Below, piece by piece: positions 22,101 through 34,163 of a DNA stretch of 64,000 nt. Source of the DNA: Calamus simplicifolius (lineage: Eukaryota > Streptophyta > Magnoliopsida > Arecales > Arecaceae). The stretch lies in contig UESW01004999.1 in assembly GCA_900491605.1 (NCBI GenBank), forward strand, positions 498,028 to 562,027, read 5' to 3'. The notes beneath the pieces were generated by a model. That model had not been told where the DNA came from. It worked only from the letters and a program-made list of their open reading frames with translations, and did no database searches. Numbering within the stretch: position 1 is the stretch's first letter; every line of letters begins with the position of its first letter. The position numbers and the translations under genes are program-made.

Positions 22101-23587
22101 ATCATCAATATAGCTCAAGTCTATTCTAGCAAATTGGTCCTGTCATTAAAGGACTACAAGTTTTATAGCTATAGCGATAATTATCATTCGTCAATATATT
22201 TTTAATAAATGATAATACTTGTGAGATTTCAAAATACAACTTTCTCGAAAATCAAGATAATATTTTTTCCTTAATTAAAATTTAAATAAAAATATAAAAA
22301 TAAAGAAAATATTTCCATTAATCTACAATGGGTACTTTAACATCCAAAACATAAAAATGGTTTAATCTAGTCAATAAAAAGGTGATAATCTATTATATTT
22401 TAACAAAAAAAATGTACAAACAAATTATAAGCAAATTAAAAGTTATCCTTGATCATCACTCTCAACTATTTCCTTGACCTAATAACAGTAGATTATTCCC
22501 ACTTTTAACTCCATATATTGCACCTACATACAGATTATTTGAATATGACTAATCTATTACGTGTTAATATAAATTTAGATAAAAATTAAAAGAAAAAATG
22601 AAGAAAAAATAATTACCTCAGATTTCATCAAAATCTATATTAATATTATTCGAATTTGATGACTAAGCATGCACTATGGAGGATTATCTAGAATACTCAT
22701 GGCACATGAAGCTCATAGAGAACAAGAAAAGAACTTAAAATTAATACATTCAAAACACTTAATATATACTTATTATATATATATGGATAACATAAAATAA
22801 TATACAATGTATTATATTCCTTATTACTGCTCTTCTAATAGGCATACAATCGGCCAACTCATGAATCTTACCTAAAACTAGAATTTTGTGCGAATTTAGC
22901 ATTTTGCTTAAAAGTAAAATTTCAAGCATAATCAACAATACTTTATATGCAACATCCATCCAGAAGAAGTCCAAATATAAAAATATAAAAATATAAAATA
23001 AAGCATAAAAAAATAGATATCTAAATCCATGAAAAGGAAAAGTATTGATAAATATCAGAGCGATGTATGTAGTTATATGATGACTATATTCGTTAGGGAA
23101 AAATGAAAAGGAACCTATCCTGTGGACAAACACATTGCTGGTTAGGGAAAAATGATGGAATAATATAAGCCTTATTCCTTCCAAACTAGCCTTGAAAGAG
23201 TAAAACTACGAAGAGACTCGTGTAACCAGAGAATAATGTTGCAAGGGGGTTTGCAGCAGCATCATTCCTCAAGATTGTTAGGCCTCTTGTCCAGTTCTAA
23301 AGATTAAGCTGCTCAGTGGATTTCTTTTTTTTTTCAAAAAAAAAAAAAAGGTTCTACATGTACTCCATGCTCAATGGCAAAGATTGGCAGTGATTGTAGG
23401 AAAACCAAAGGTCATCCATGTCTGCAAGCAAGTGGACTCTCTACAAGTCTGGCTATCCCAAGTAACTCCTTTCCGAGTTCTTGTGTTGCTGCTATACTGA
23501 AATTATTATGTTATTGAAATAGCAAAAAGTAGTGAAAATTTTAGAAACAAGACATCAGGCCAAAATAACAATAAATAACTATCAAGC
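19170..23587. other. AT-rich intergenic region
   Basis: I find no gene here. Scattered open frames are short, of low complexity and without recognisable motifs. 20400-20700 has purine-rich text with repeated GAATCAAGAGAGG-like phrases. A 57-bp tandem pair is listed separately. 21840-22210 contains TAGTGACGAATAAAATCGTC-like phrases that may be an old MITE, but I cannot define its ends. A T-run facing an A-run at about 23328-23350 could form a hairpin. Confidence 0.6.
20802..20915. repeat. 57-bp tandem duplication
   Basis: 20802-20858 and 20859-20915 are two adjacent 57-base units differing at a handful of positions. Both contain GCCTCATGCCTA and GGATCAATT-CTCAAGGC. The function is not apparent. 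Confidence 0.85.
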
Positions 23588-24485
23588 CACTACAAGAAAA
23601 TAACATAATAGTGACAAAAAATTTTATCACTATTCTATCACAAACTGGATTTAGTGACGGATTAGTGATAAAAATCTTATCGTTACCATTTTTGTCGTCA
23701 CTAAATTTTGTGACGAAAATAGCGTCCATCACAAAATAATAGCGACAGATTTATGACGAAATATTTCATCAGAAATTTGAGACGGAACATATTTTTTATC
23801 ACAGAATTATGATGGATTAGTGACGAACCATCCATTACTCATTATTCCATCACTATTACATCATAAATATTTTCATCACTATTCGATCATAATTTAGTAA
23901 CGAATTGTTGACGAAAATTTAGTCACTAAAACTTTCATCACTAGTCCATCACAAATATTCTGTCACAGTTTAGTGATAGATTGTTGACGGAATATGGACG
24001 CGCATAAGAGGCGGCGCACGTAACGGGCATGTGCGGATGCGGTTTTTTCATCATAATTTTTTTTAAAAAAAATTAGAGTATAAATTTTGTGACTAAAATT
24101 AGTGACGGAAAAGCAATCTGTCACTAAATTAGTGATGATTTAGTGACGGAAGAGCAATCTGTCACTAAATTTAGTGACGGACTACCCCATCTGTCATTAA
24201 ATTAGTGATGAAAGAAAATCCGTCACTAATTTAGTGACGGATTATTCTTCCATCACTAAATCATCACTAATATAGTGACAAATTAGTGATGGAAGAGCAA
24301 TCCAGTACTAATTTTAGTGACGGATAGGATGGTTCGTCACTAATTTAGTAACGGTTTAATGACGGATAGACTAATCTGTCACTAATTTTAATTTTCATCA
24401 CTATTTTGTTACTAAACCGTCACAATTTAGTGATAAAAATTTTTGTCACTAATTTTTATCACTGTTTTGACATTTTCTTGTAGTG
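23588..24485. mobile_element. Non-autonomous CACTA transposon (898 bp)
   Basis: The left end is CACTACAAGAAAAT, and the right end is the reverse complement of the same sequence (ATTTTCTTGTAGTG). The element is flanked on both sides by AGC (23585-23587 and 24486-24488), the 3-bp target duplication expected for CACTA elements. The inside has no coding frame. It is filled with many copies, in both orientations, of TTAGTGACGGA-like motifs, the usual subterminal repeats bound by TNPA-type proteins, here spread over nearly the whole element. Its ends differ from those of the 14.6-kb CACTA element, so it belongs to another family. Confidence 0.9.
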
Positions 24486-25102
24486 AGCAGTCATGATGCA
24501 TTCCATAAGAGCAAGGATAAATGTCGTTCATAGTGTAAATAGAATTGCTATGGTTTCTCCTGATATTTCATCTTTAATTGCTCACAACTTTAGCTGATTG
24601 GATTTAGACCTAGTAGCTTGGCTTGTATAAGGATGGAATGGATAACTTAGATGTGACCAATTTCACATCATAAAATACCTAACAACGACATAAATATTAA
24701 GTCTGTTTTATTTCAGGAAGCAAATTAATAAGAAAAAATAAGTTTTATTTTTGAAAAGAACATCACAAAAGGAAAGGAATATAAAAAATATCAAGATATA
24801 ACAATCCACTCTGAATGATTTTTGACACATGACAAATGGAAGCACAAGCATATTCTAAAGCAAGGCAAAGGGTAATTGTTTGCAAAGTAGATCTCGCAAA
24901 TATATGCTTTGAAGATATATAAAACTAATTGAGCCAAACACACTCCTTTGTGAATCAGGTTTCATCCCAATGGTCGCATCTTTCTATTCTATAATCGAAT
25001 ATTTTGGTTTCAAAGTTTTGGATGATAAATCAATTTGAACCAGGATAATTCTGAATGATTTTTTCTTCTTTTCTTTCTCACATATTTTAAGAAAGCAGGG
25101 AA
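24486..25102. other. Intergenic, no feature
   Basis: AT-rich sequence without a gene. The 3' end of the neighbouring LINE may lie here, but no clear poly-T stretch with a target duplication could be fixed. Confidence 0.5.
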
Positions 25103-28100
25103 TTAAGCACACCCTTTGGAAAACAAACAGCCAAATGGTAACATAAGAGACAGGTACCCAAATCTCACCATAACTTGTAGTGCTTTTTTTTTTTGTACAA
25201 ACGGTTGATAAACACGTCTAGTATGTATCAATCCAGAAACATCAGTATACAAAATTTGCCTCAAAATAGTAGGATAAGGATCACCCTGACTCCAAATCCA
25301 GTAGCCAGAATGCTGAGCCACTGAAGCCGCCACCCAATCAGCAGCCGCATTGGCTTCACGGTATATGTGTCGAATTTGGGCAGATTCAGCTACCTGAAGG
25401 CTGGACCATATGTCCCAGAGAATCGGATTAAGGGGGGCAACAGGGACATTTTCCTTCCGAAGCCACCTAATGATCGTCATAGAATCACCCTCGATCACAA
25501 ATCTTTGGGCATGAAGAATCTGAGAAGCATAAGTAATACCAGCCCAAGCAGCATATAGTTCGGTCATAGGGACAAAGGAATCCAGAGAACCAAATCCACC
25601 CGCTGCCATCATATGACCCTGAGGCCCACGGATGATGAAGGCCGAGCCAACAAGTCTACTACGGACGCTTCCATTAAAGTTGATTTTGACAAACCCTAGA
25701 GGGGGGCTCCCAAGAAAAGAAAACCGTACATCGGTTCACTACCGAAGCAGCAGGGGAACCCCAGAGGCCAGAGGAGTCAGAACCAACCAAAAGCAAAGCA
25801 CGGGCATAATCCGTAGACAATGATATGATCTTCCTCACCAGTCTCTGCGAAGAAATAAGATCCTCCATGAATATAAGCTAGTTCCTCGAAAGCCAAATCT
25901 GGTAAGCCGTAACCGCCCAAAGACCACATAAATGCTGAGGGGCCCTTCGGAGATCATGAAAGAAGAGGGAGCGAGGGGAACCTGAAGCATCCACTCTACC
26001 AGTATAACCCATCAGGTGCAAAATCTGTCGAGCTCTAGGACATAAGAAGATAGTATGATCGGAAGACTCATCCTCTAGCCCACACAAAGGGCAAATCGGC
26101 TGGATAGGCATACCCCTATAAGATAGCAGGGCACTCGTCGGAAGACAGTCCCAAAGAAGCTTTCAAATAAACAGCTAAACCCTGGGAGGGTAGGGAGCGA
26201 CCAGATCCAAGAAGCATCCTTCGTACACTGTGGCTGAGGCCTAAAAAACTTCATAAGGTCCCTGAAAGGGGCCCTAGATAGAGAAGATCTCTGCCAAAGC
26301 CTAACATCCACCGAGGGACTAGAAATGAGAGGGATCGAGAGAATCCGCTGAGAAAGTTCCCCACCAAAGAAATGGGTCACCGTGGGGGTATGCCAGGTAT
26401 GAGAATCTGGAGAAATCAGATCCTTAACCCTCAAGTCGGAGGGGACATCAATGCTGATAAATGAGGGCCACCGAGATAGAGAAAGCTCTGTAATCCAAGA
26501 ATCCTAGATAACATCAATAGATTGACCATCACCAATCATCCAAGAAGTGTTCTTCATGATAGAATTCCCATACTGACACACCTCCTTCCAAAAGGAGGAA
26601 CACCCTCGGGACGGCAGAATGTACTCCCCAGATCTCCAGTCACCATATCTCACCCGCATCACAGAGCTACACAAACATTGCGGCTCCAAAAGAAAGCGAG
26701 ATGCATGTCTGGCCAGAAGAGCTTGTCGCCTAATCAACATGGATTGAATTCCAAGACCACCTTCTTGGATAGGCATACAGATCGTGTCCCAAGATAGAAG
26801 GTGGATGCCGTGACCATCTTGTATAGAGGCCCATAAAAAGTCCCTAAACCATCTCTCGATCCTCCTTAGAATAGTAATCGAGATGGCCGCATTCGAAAGC
26901 AAATAAAGAGGAAGGGAGGAAAGAACCGACCAAATAATGGTGACCCTAGCCATCATAGATAAACCAGTGACATGCCACCCATCAATCCGCTGACGGACAT
27001 GCCTCTCAAGGTCCTCATAGTCAGAACATCAGGAACGTCTATCGATCATAGGAATCTCCAGATACATAAATCGGTCAGTCTGAGTTGATATCCCCAAGAG
27101 ATTCATAATAGCTTCTCTGGTGGGTCTGGAAGTCTTAGGGCTGAAACAAATGGAAGACTTAAGAAGGTTGACCTTCTGCCCAGAAGCCTGACAATAGGAC
27201 TGAATAATGGAATCGAAAGAAGCTGCATTATCAGAGGAAGCCAGTCCTAGAAGAATACAATCATCTGCAAATAGGAGATGAGAGACAGAAGGGCCCCCTG
27301 CCCCTGCTAGAAAAGGAACAATCCTCTAATCCTGCTCAGCCTGAATGAAAGCACGGGAAAGATCATCCGCAGCCAAAATAAACAGAAGAGGAGATAGAGG
27401 GCAGCCCTGACGTAATTCCCATAGCAGAATAAAAAAACTCAGTCATGCTCCCATTAATAATCAGAGAGAAAGAAGGCCTCCAAATACAAGCCATAACCCA
27501 CTCAATAAATAGCTCGTCAAATCCGAACTCCTGAAAAGTTTGGTGCAAGAAGGCCCAATTCAGTCTATCATACACTCTCTCCATATCAAGCTTGACAGCC
27601 ATAAGACATCGCCTAGCTGGGGCTCTATGGAGATCATGCATAAATTCCTGAGTGATGAAAACGTTGTCCGAGATAGAGCGACCTCTGATAAACGCCCCCT
27701 GTTCCATAGAAATAAGGCAGGGAATAACCGAACGGAGGCAACTAGCTAAGAGGCGAGCACATACCTTATATAAAGTAGTGCACAGACTGATCAGCCTAAA
27801 ATGCTAAGGGAGCGAAGCGTCCGAGCGCTTAGGCACAAGAGTGATAAGGGTCCGATTCCATTCCAAAGGAATATGCTTTGATTGGAAGACATTCTGGATA
27901 GCTTGTATCATCTCCTGCCCTACGATATCCCAATAATGATGAAAAAAGAAGGGTGGAAAACCATCCGGCCCAGGGGCTTTGTTCGGACGAAGCTTCCAGA
28001 GGGCCCTACGAACCTCGTCCGCATGGATCGGACTGACAAGCATGGCATTATCCAAAGAGGAATCCTTTTTGGCATCAGAAACTTGGGTGACCGGGGCCCC

Positions 28101-28200
28101 ATCACCAGTGGAGTCAGACCATCTAGACCGAAAAAAGTTAAGAAACAGAGCCCGAATCGAATGGATGTCCTCCAGAAAGTTCCCGTTTTCTTCAATGCTT
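25103..28200 (-). pseudogene. 5'-truncated LINE (L1-type ORF2): reverse transcriptase, zinc finger, RNase H
   Basis: Read from right to left. 28055-27804 has the start of a non-LTR reverse transcriptase (LRPNKAPGPDGFPP). 27707-27363 has GAFIRGRSISDN and KLDMERVYDRLNW. The catalytic FADD lies near 27250-27262 (LLFADDCIL). 26956-26504 continues the RT thumb and connection. 26434-25878 holds a zf-RVT domain (CPLCGLEDESSDHTIFLC). 25612-25103 holds a plant LINE RNase H (IEGDSMTIIRWL, HIYREANAAADWVA). Frames are broken at several places. There is no endonuclease domain upstream, so the copy is 5' truncated, as is usual for LINEs. Confidence 0.85.
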
Positions 28201-28697
28201 AAGGATATCTGAATCAGATCATATTAACAATATGGAAGTCAATTATTGCTACCAGTTTCAACTTTGATTGTGTAAAGTTATAGAAGATTTTAAGGAAAGC
28301 AAGCACATCTCTTGTTCATTAACTAGCGGTTCTACATGATTGAATGGATTATTTCTGTGCTGGAGAAGTCATCATATTCTTTCGTTTTGTATAGTCATTT
28401 GTCTCCTTAAGAAATATTGGGAAATCTTGCGACAAGAACACACGTTTCTCATATGTAATTAATTTCTGCTTGGATTCAACGTATGCAATCCTTTTGAAAT
28501 TAAAAAAAATAATAATAATAAAGGAAAAGCACTTCCATTTTGTTCTTCAAAATTAATTAAGTGGATGAGCTTTGATAATAGAACCAACTGACAAGACGTG
28601 CAAAATGCATGGAACCACTGTTTTCCTTTCATGACTGGATACCAAGGAATAATATCACCACCATGTTATTATTAACTATCTATCTTATACAGGACTC
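28201..28697. other. Intergenic, no feature
   Basis: AT-rich, with a short AAT repeat near 28510. Nothing gene-like. Confidence 0.5.
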
Positions 28698-28700
28698 TTA

Positions 28701-29006
28701 GGTAGTGTTTGATAGAAAAAATATTATTTCTGAATAAATATATGAGATAGAGTATATCCCTTGGCTATCCCTAGGGATATTCCTTGGCTATCTCATTGAT
28801 CATATCAAATGTAAAAAGATAAATCCATAGGATAACTTTTTTTTACCCTTATTTGAAGGGATAACCAGCTATTTCTCCATTTTCTAGGAAATAAATTGAG
28901 GAGATAATCATGGCTAACTAGATTATTCCTCTAATTAACTTTATTTTCAGCTATCCTTCGTAGTTATGGTTTTTGAAAATAAAAGGATATCCTTTCAAAC
29001 ACTACC
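28701..29006. mobile_element. Tourist-like MITE (PIF/Harbinger type), 306 bp
   Basis: The ends are GGTAGTGTTTGATAG and the inverted CTTTCAAACACTACC, flanked on both sides by TTA (28698-28700 and 29007-29009). A TTA duplication and a GG..GTGTTTG-type terminal repeat are typical of PIF/Harbinger MITEs. There is no coding capacity. The inside has further inverted text (GGATATCC and CCTTGGCTATCCC phrases). Confidence 0.85.
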
Positions 29007-29009
29007 TTA

Positions 29010-29867
29010 GATAAACACAGAAAACTTCAAAGACCTATAAACAAAATTACTAGTAAAAAATAAGATACCGATTAATTTACCTATAATGACTGGGTTGCTT
29101 TCTGCAATGACCGACTCTTGCTTACCTTTGGATTGCACATATTGCAAATACTATTCTAATCTTTTCAAATTGCATTGACAATGGATCATGATGTAGGTGC
29201 AATATTTAATTTTTTCCTAAAAGATGAATGGCATGATGCTTGACATATATGAGAAGATATTTTGAATTACTTTAACCACATACAGACTTCCCAATTCAAG
29301 CGCATGCTCCAAATAAATTTTGCAGCCAAACAAATGAAACAAAAGCGCATGCAGATTCAATTAATGTAGACAAGGATCATCAAATAATAACAAATAATAA
29401 AATTTAGGTAGTTTGATATACTACCATCTATCTCTTAGATAAAGAATAAGCAAAACAGTATCTTATTTATTGGCAGAAAATTGCATACAATAACCGGCCT
29501 TACAATAAAATAAGCACATAAATAGATGAGTGTCTAAGCTGTTGGCTTATTAAATTGACATCCGAGGCCTTATAGTTAAAATATTCCGAAGTTGTTTGAA
29601 TTATTTCCAACGTTAGGCTTTTTTTTTCCCCTCATACTGACTATGATCCTAATTAAACTAGTTAGAGGATAATTAAGATATGATTATCTTATCCCAAGAT
29701 CATCTAAACCAAGGCCCTCGATCCTCCCACCTGTTTTGGTCCTTGTGTCACGATATCTTGGAGCTTCCTCCTTCATTCGACGCGTTGCTCGATCTGACCT
29801 TGGCTTCACCTCATCGATCCTTTCTTTTTCTCAACGTAGGTCCCTATACGGCATATTTTGCTGGTTT
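29010..29867. other. Intergenic, no feature
   Basis: AT-rich. A short frame around 29680-29930 on the plus strand has no family resemblance. Nothing else stands out before the CACTA end. Confidence 0.5.
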
Positions 29868-29884
29868 CACTACAAAAAAAAGCT

Positions 29885-30150
29885 AAATTGGTGGCGTTTA
29901 TACTCACGGCGTATGTTTATGCGCCGGTAGATATATAAATTTATCGTCGCTTAATTTTTTTCGCCAGTAAATTATTGAGATTCCTGGCGTTTAAATTTTT
30001 ACGTCGGTAATAATATATATCGTTGGCGGCGTTTAGAACAACGCCGCTAATATAGTAATGATGCGCCGAGAAATTAGTAGTTGCCCAGCATTTATATTGT
30101 TACGCTGGTAATAATATATATATTTTTGTAGCATTTAAACAAACGCCAAT
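29885..30150. repeat. Left subterminal repeats of the CACTA element
   Basis: Repeated GGCGTTTA and ACGCCG/ACGCCGC motifs in both orientations, for example TGGCGGCGTTTAGAACAACG near 30025. The same motif set lies at the right end. In En/Spm elements such motifs are the binding sites of the TNPA-type protein. Confidence 0.8.
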
Positions 30151-30190
30151 AATTTATTAATTATATTCCTTGATCATGTATATTTTGCAG

Positions 30191-31145
30191 GTTGAGAACT
30201 TAGTTGCTGAAATTGTTGAAACAAGACTGGGAAAACAAGTAATTGTTTTTCTACCTTTATTAAACTACTTCAAAATTTTGGACACCATGGGTATAATAAC
30301 ACTTTTACTTTACCACAGATTTCAAGAATAAGACCATCCCTTTCATTCATTGGTGCAGAGGAAGTAATGAGTCTTGTAACAGCTCAAGGTTTTTCATCTT
30401 AATCATATATTTCGTTATCTTTCCAGATATTAGGTTCTGTATGAAAGAACTAATTTAGACAGTATATTCCCCTACTGGATGGCAGTGGCACAAAGTCATG
30501 AATTGAATGAAGTGTGGAAAGATATTCTTAATGCCGAGGGGGATGAGATATATGTAAAGGTAAACTGTCATCTCTTAATTTTGCTAATATTATCTGATAA
30601 GTTGAATACTTAACAAGAACATTATAATATATCAAAAACCATTCTTTTATCCTTAAATCAGGTGTTCTGTAGATTCAACGTGTTCAAGTTTGAGTTTGAG
30701 TTCATGCATGTCTTATCAATTTATGTTCTATAATAGATATTTAGTTGGAATCATTTGACAATGAAGGCTTGCTGTGGACAAAATATTTTTTATTGTTTTA
30801 GTAATCGCATTTGTGTCGCATGCATTGTGGTGCTTGAACTGCAGGAAATTGATCTCTACATGAAGGAGGCTGAAAACCCATCATTTTTAGAGCTTTCTGA
30901 AAGGGCAATTTTGCGTCGGGAAGTTGCCATTGGTTACGTAAAGGGAAACAAGCAGGTTATTGATTATATCTCGCATAACTGCCATTTAATTCCACTATTA
31001 GAATGATTGAGATCTCACCATAAACTCTTTCATACCATGGTAGATTATAAATCCAAGCAACAAGTCAGAGCCACTGTTTCTTGAAATGTCAGATTCGCTC
31101 ATTGTTATATCTGAGCTTGAAGGTGAACAGCCAATCATTATCTAA
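30191..31145 (+). pseudogene. Captured 3' end of a CASTOR/POLLUX (DMI1)-like ion channel gene, five exons
   Basis: There are five exons with AG/GT borders: 30191-30238, 30319-30388, 30486-30559, 30845-30955 and 31044-31145. Together they give 405 nt, 134 residues plus stop, with no internal stop, and phases match across every junction. Key phrases: EIVETRLGKQ; RPSLSFIGAEEVMSLVTAQ; HELNEVWKDILNAEGDEIY; SFLELSERAILRREVAIGY; SEPLFLEMSDSLIVISELEG; and EQP close to the stop. I recognise this as the C-terminal end of the CASTOR/POLLUX family, nuclear-envelope cation channels of symbiosis signalling and root calcium oscillation. This comes from memory, not from a search. The membrane pore and most of the RCK-type region are absent. 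It lies 320 bp inside the CACTA left end, opposite in strand to the transposase genes, so it is best read as a transduplicated gene piece. Confidence 0.8.
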
Positions 31146-31994
31146 AGCATTCTTTATTCATTTAAAATAAAGGGCATGTGCTGGCAATTGTACAAGCAGA
31201 TGGTAGACAGGAAGTGGAGAATCTCTGCTACGTTCCTATCGAGCTAAATCATATTTTTTTCAAATATAATCTGTACAGTACACTATTTTCAATTTTGTAT
31301 TGTTATGACTTTGGTCTGATGAGCTGGTTTAAACTTTCCAGGATCTGTAATTGACAGTTTCAAGTTAACAATATAATCTTCAAGTGACATTGCAAACTCT
31401 TGTAAATTACAAAGTTTTGTCACATCAAGAACTTGGAAATTAGCTACTTGTCACAGAATTATTTATGATGCATGGTGAAGTTTGTGCCCTTTTATCAAAT
31501 TGATTGCTTTTTGATGCTCTGGTGATAGATTGTATTTTAATGTACTTCTAATTCTGTTACATTGTAAATTTGCACTAGCCTATCATGCACCTAAAGAAAT
31601 AATGTATGCATGCAAGAGTGGAACATGATCCCTTGTGTCAATAGATTTGTGCTATGTAGTTCTATGATGAATAATATATTTTGGAGACTAATGTATCGCA
31701 CATTTACTGAACTTTTGAGTTTTAGCAGTACAATAGCAGAAATGTTAAACATCATACTAAGATTGTAACTCCCAAAAAGAGTAGTAAAAATTATGCATAA
31801 TCCAGCACTTCTCCTTTCATAATCCATCCTAATTCCAACTTAGCAAAACATAGCAAATGTCGATATATGGCATAACCATTAATACAGTCTCAATTAAGGA
31901 AAGTTGTGAAGACCACCAAAACAGAGCAAATGTCAATATATTGCAAATACCATAAATATAGTCTCAATTATAGTCTCGCTTATAATCCCGACCC
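31146..31994. other. CACTA internal spacer, possible 3' flank of the captured gene
   Basis: AT-rich sequence without coding signal lies between the captured stop codon and the acidic tail of the Transposase_24-like gene. Text such as TTCATTTAAAATAAAG just after the stop at 31145 could be a 3' UTR with a polyadenylation signal. This is inference only. Confidence 0.4.
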
Positions 31995-34026
31995 TCAATC
32001 ATCGTCCTCTTCATTCTCTTCCTCTTCTTCATCTTCCTCTTGATCTTCTTCCTCTTCAACATTTTCCTCTTCTTCATCTTTCTCTTCCTCTTCATTCTCT
32101 TTTCGTTTTTGTCCTGAAGCCTGAATGTAAATTCAAATGAGGGTTCAAAAATTTCAATATAAGGTTGATTTATATCAACTAAACATATGTGGGGTGCTCA
32201 CCTGTGCATGCACAAATGTGTTTACTAAGTTCCGTAATTCAGTTAATTCATTCCGCATTTTCTCAAACTCTTCCTTTGATATACCATCTTCTTGGTTTGA
32301 AGTCAGTAGTGAATGTTGACAAGTTTGCCTTGTAGGGGTTGGCCCAAACCCCAAACCGCGCACACGTCCAGGCCGTTCTGGGCCCATAACTTTTGAATAA
32401 ACATCATCTGATGCCCAAGTCATGGTTCCTCCAGACCCCATTTCTATAGAATTTGTGTCCTGTGTTAAAAGTTCCTCCATCTCAACCTGTAATAGATAAT
32501 AAAAAATACACATTATTCTTCATTTATAAATCCTTTAAAATTAAAAAAGTTATAAATTTGAAAATAAACATACCACTTTCTTCCTCGTGTCATCATTGTA
32601 GTGTGTGCCATCCTTTTTCTTATGGGTCTTGACAAACAACTGGGCTCGACTTGGCATTGCCCCTGTTGATTTTTTCTACGTCCAACATTTTAGATTAAAC
32701 ACATATATCGAAAACAAAGAACTAACAAATATTCAACAATAAATAGATATTAATTAAATAAATACCACATCATGGGCATATCTTGCTAAACTTTTTGATC
32801 CTCCGCTATGAACAACCACCTGCTTCTTACGACACTCCTTGTTTTTATTACATTTTGACTACAACATGTAAAATATTATGAGAATTATAATTAAAATAAC
32901 TAGTTGGTTGATTTTATAAATCTATAATAGAAATACGCGAATTGTTACCATATATTTTGGATCAAACCAAAGATTGGCCAACTCTACTAGTTGCTCTAAG
33001 TCCACCATATCGGGACTTGCCCTTGCCACAACTTGTGCTGCAGATGTGTCTTTTTCCTTAAGTAATTTTTTCTTCAATTCATGCTTGTAGTCTTTCCATT
33101 TCTTTCCCAAGTCCTTTAGTATCCATTTTTTGAATACGTCCAATTTGTCATCAAGAATTTTAAACTTGCCCTACAGTCAAAATAAATTTACACAGGTGAG
33201 TAAGTAGCTTTCTAACAAAATTTTCAAAATATACCTATTTAATTAATAATAATGTTTTAATATGAAAAATCATATATACCTTTATAAGACCCCATGCTTC
33301 CTCCTTTATGGTTTTAGGTACCGACCTCCAATCTTTGTAAATTATTGGAACCAACTTATTATTTCTTGCTATCAGACCACCAAACCTTACCACCTTTGAG
33401 TCTTGCTTTTTGATGGGCTGACCAAGATTGTTGAGCTCCATTTCAATTCGCTCCCCTTCTGGAAGATGCCAAATGTCATGAATAGAGTGCAATAGTCTCT
33501 TTACTCGATTTCCATTACTATCTGCAAAAATAGATTTAGTTACATTGTTAGTATTTTGTAAATCTGCAGTCATAGTGAAGTAAATAATAAGTAAGAAAAA
33601 CAAAAACATACCAACGATGATGAGAAAGCGATCTCCAATGTCAGAACACAGGTCAACATTTTCTGCTTCCGAAGTAGGTGCTATTGGTACAGATGTGCAT
33701 GGCCCGGTCTCTTTGCTCATCTCCGTATGTGTGGATAGTTGGCCTCCCATTTGGCTCAATGTAGAAGGTTGGGTCCCTTGCTGTGAAGATAATGATGGTT
33801 CTATAGAAGGTTGAGTCCCTTGCTGTGAAGATATTGATGGTTGGGAAGGACAATCTACAGAAGGTGGTGACTCCACCATCCTACCAACGGAAAGGGGTGG
33901 CCCATCGATAGATGGTAATGAATGGGCTGCCCTATCAGATTGTGGCTCACTATGGACAGCTTGTAGTCTTGTAGATTGTCTTCGCAACTGTGGTATGGAC
34001 ATCTTTGCCTTTTTTTTTGGACCCAT
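31995..34026 (-). CDS. CACTA second gene, Transposase_24 (Ptta/En/Spm) type, TNPA-like role
   Basis: The start ATG at 34026 gives a basic N-terminus (MGPKKKAKM) with Arg-rich and Ser/Pro-rich low-complexity text. Several exons follow. 34026-33235 (with an AT-rich intron near 33540-33610) carries the region around GERIEMELNNLGQPI and VRFGGLIARNNKLVPI. 33143-32922 is Lys-rich, with DLGKKWKDYKHELKKK and ANLWFDPKYM. Short exons follow near 32860-32770 and 32680-32575. 32513-32175 has WASDDVYSKVMGPERPGRVR, LGFGPTPT and a short helix. The frame ends at 31995 in a long Glu/Asp-rich tail. The VRGLGFGPTP block is the Transposase_24 signature. Such proteins bind the subterminal repeats. Exact splice sites were only partly traced. 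Confidence 0.72.
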
Positions 34027-34163
34027 TGTACCTATACAAAAACAAATTTACATATATGCAAATCAATAGAAAAATGACATATTTGGAGCATGATATGAGA
34101 TAGATTTATGTGATAAGAGATATCATGTTAAATAGTCTAAAATTATATATTTCTTACTCAACA

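Noticed and set aside
21840..22210. Possible CACTA/MITE remnant with TAGTGACGAATAAAATCGTC text
   Set aside because: No matching inverted ends or target duplication could be found.
22759..23184. 141-codon minus-strand frame with hydrophobic text
   Set aside because: AT-rich low-complexity translation (Phe/Ile/Tyr runs) without a family. AT-rich DNA makes such frames by chance.
23328..23350. T-run followed by A-run hairpin as a terminator or small RNA
   Set aside because: A simple homopolymer pair in plant intergenic DNA with no transcript context.
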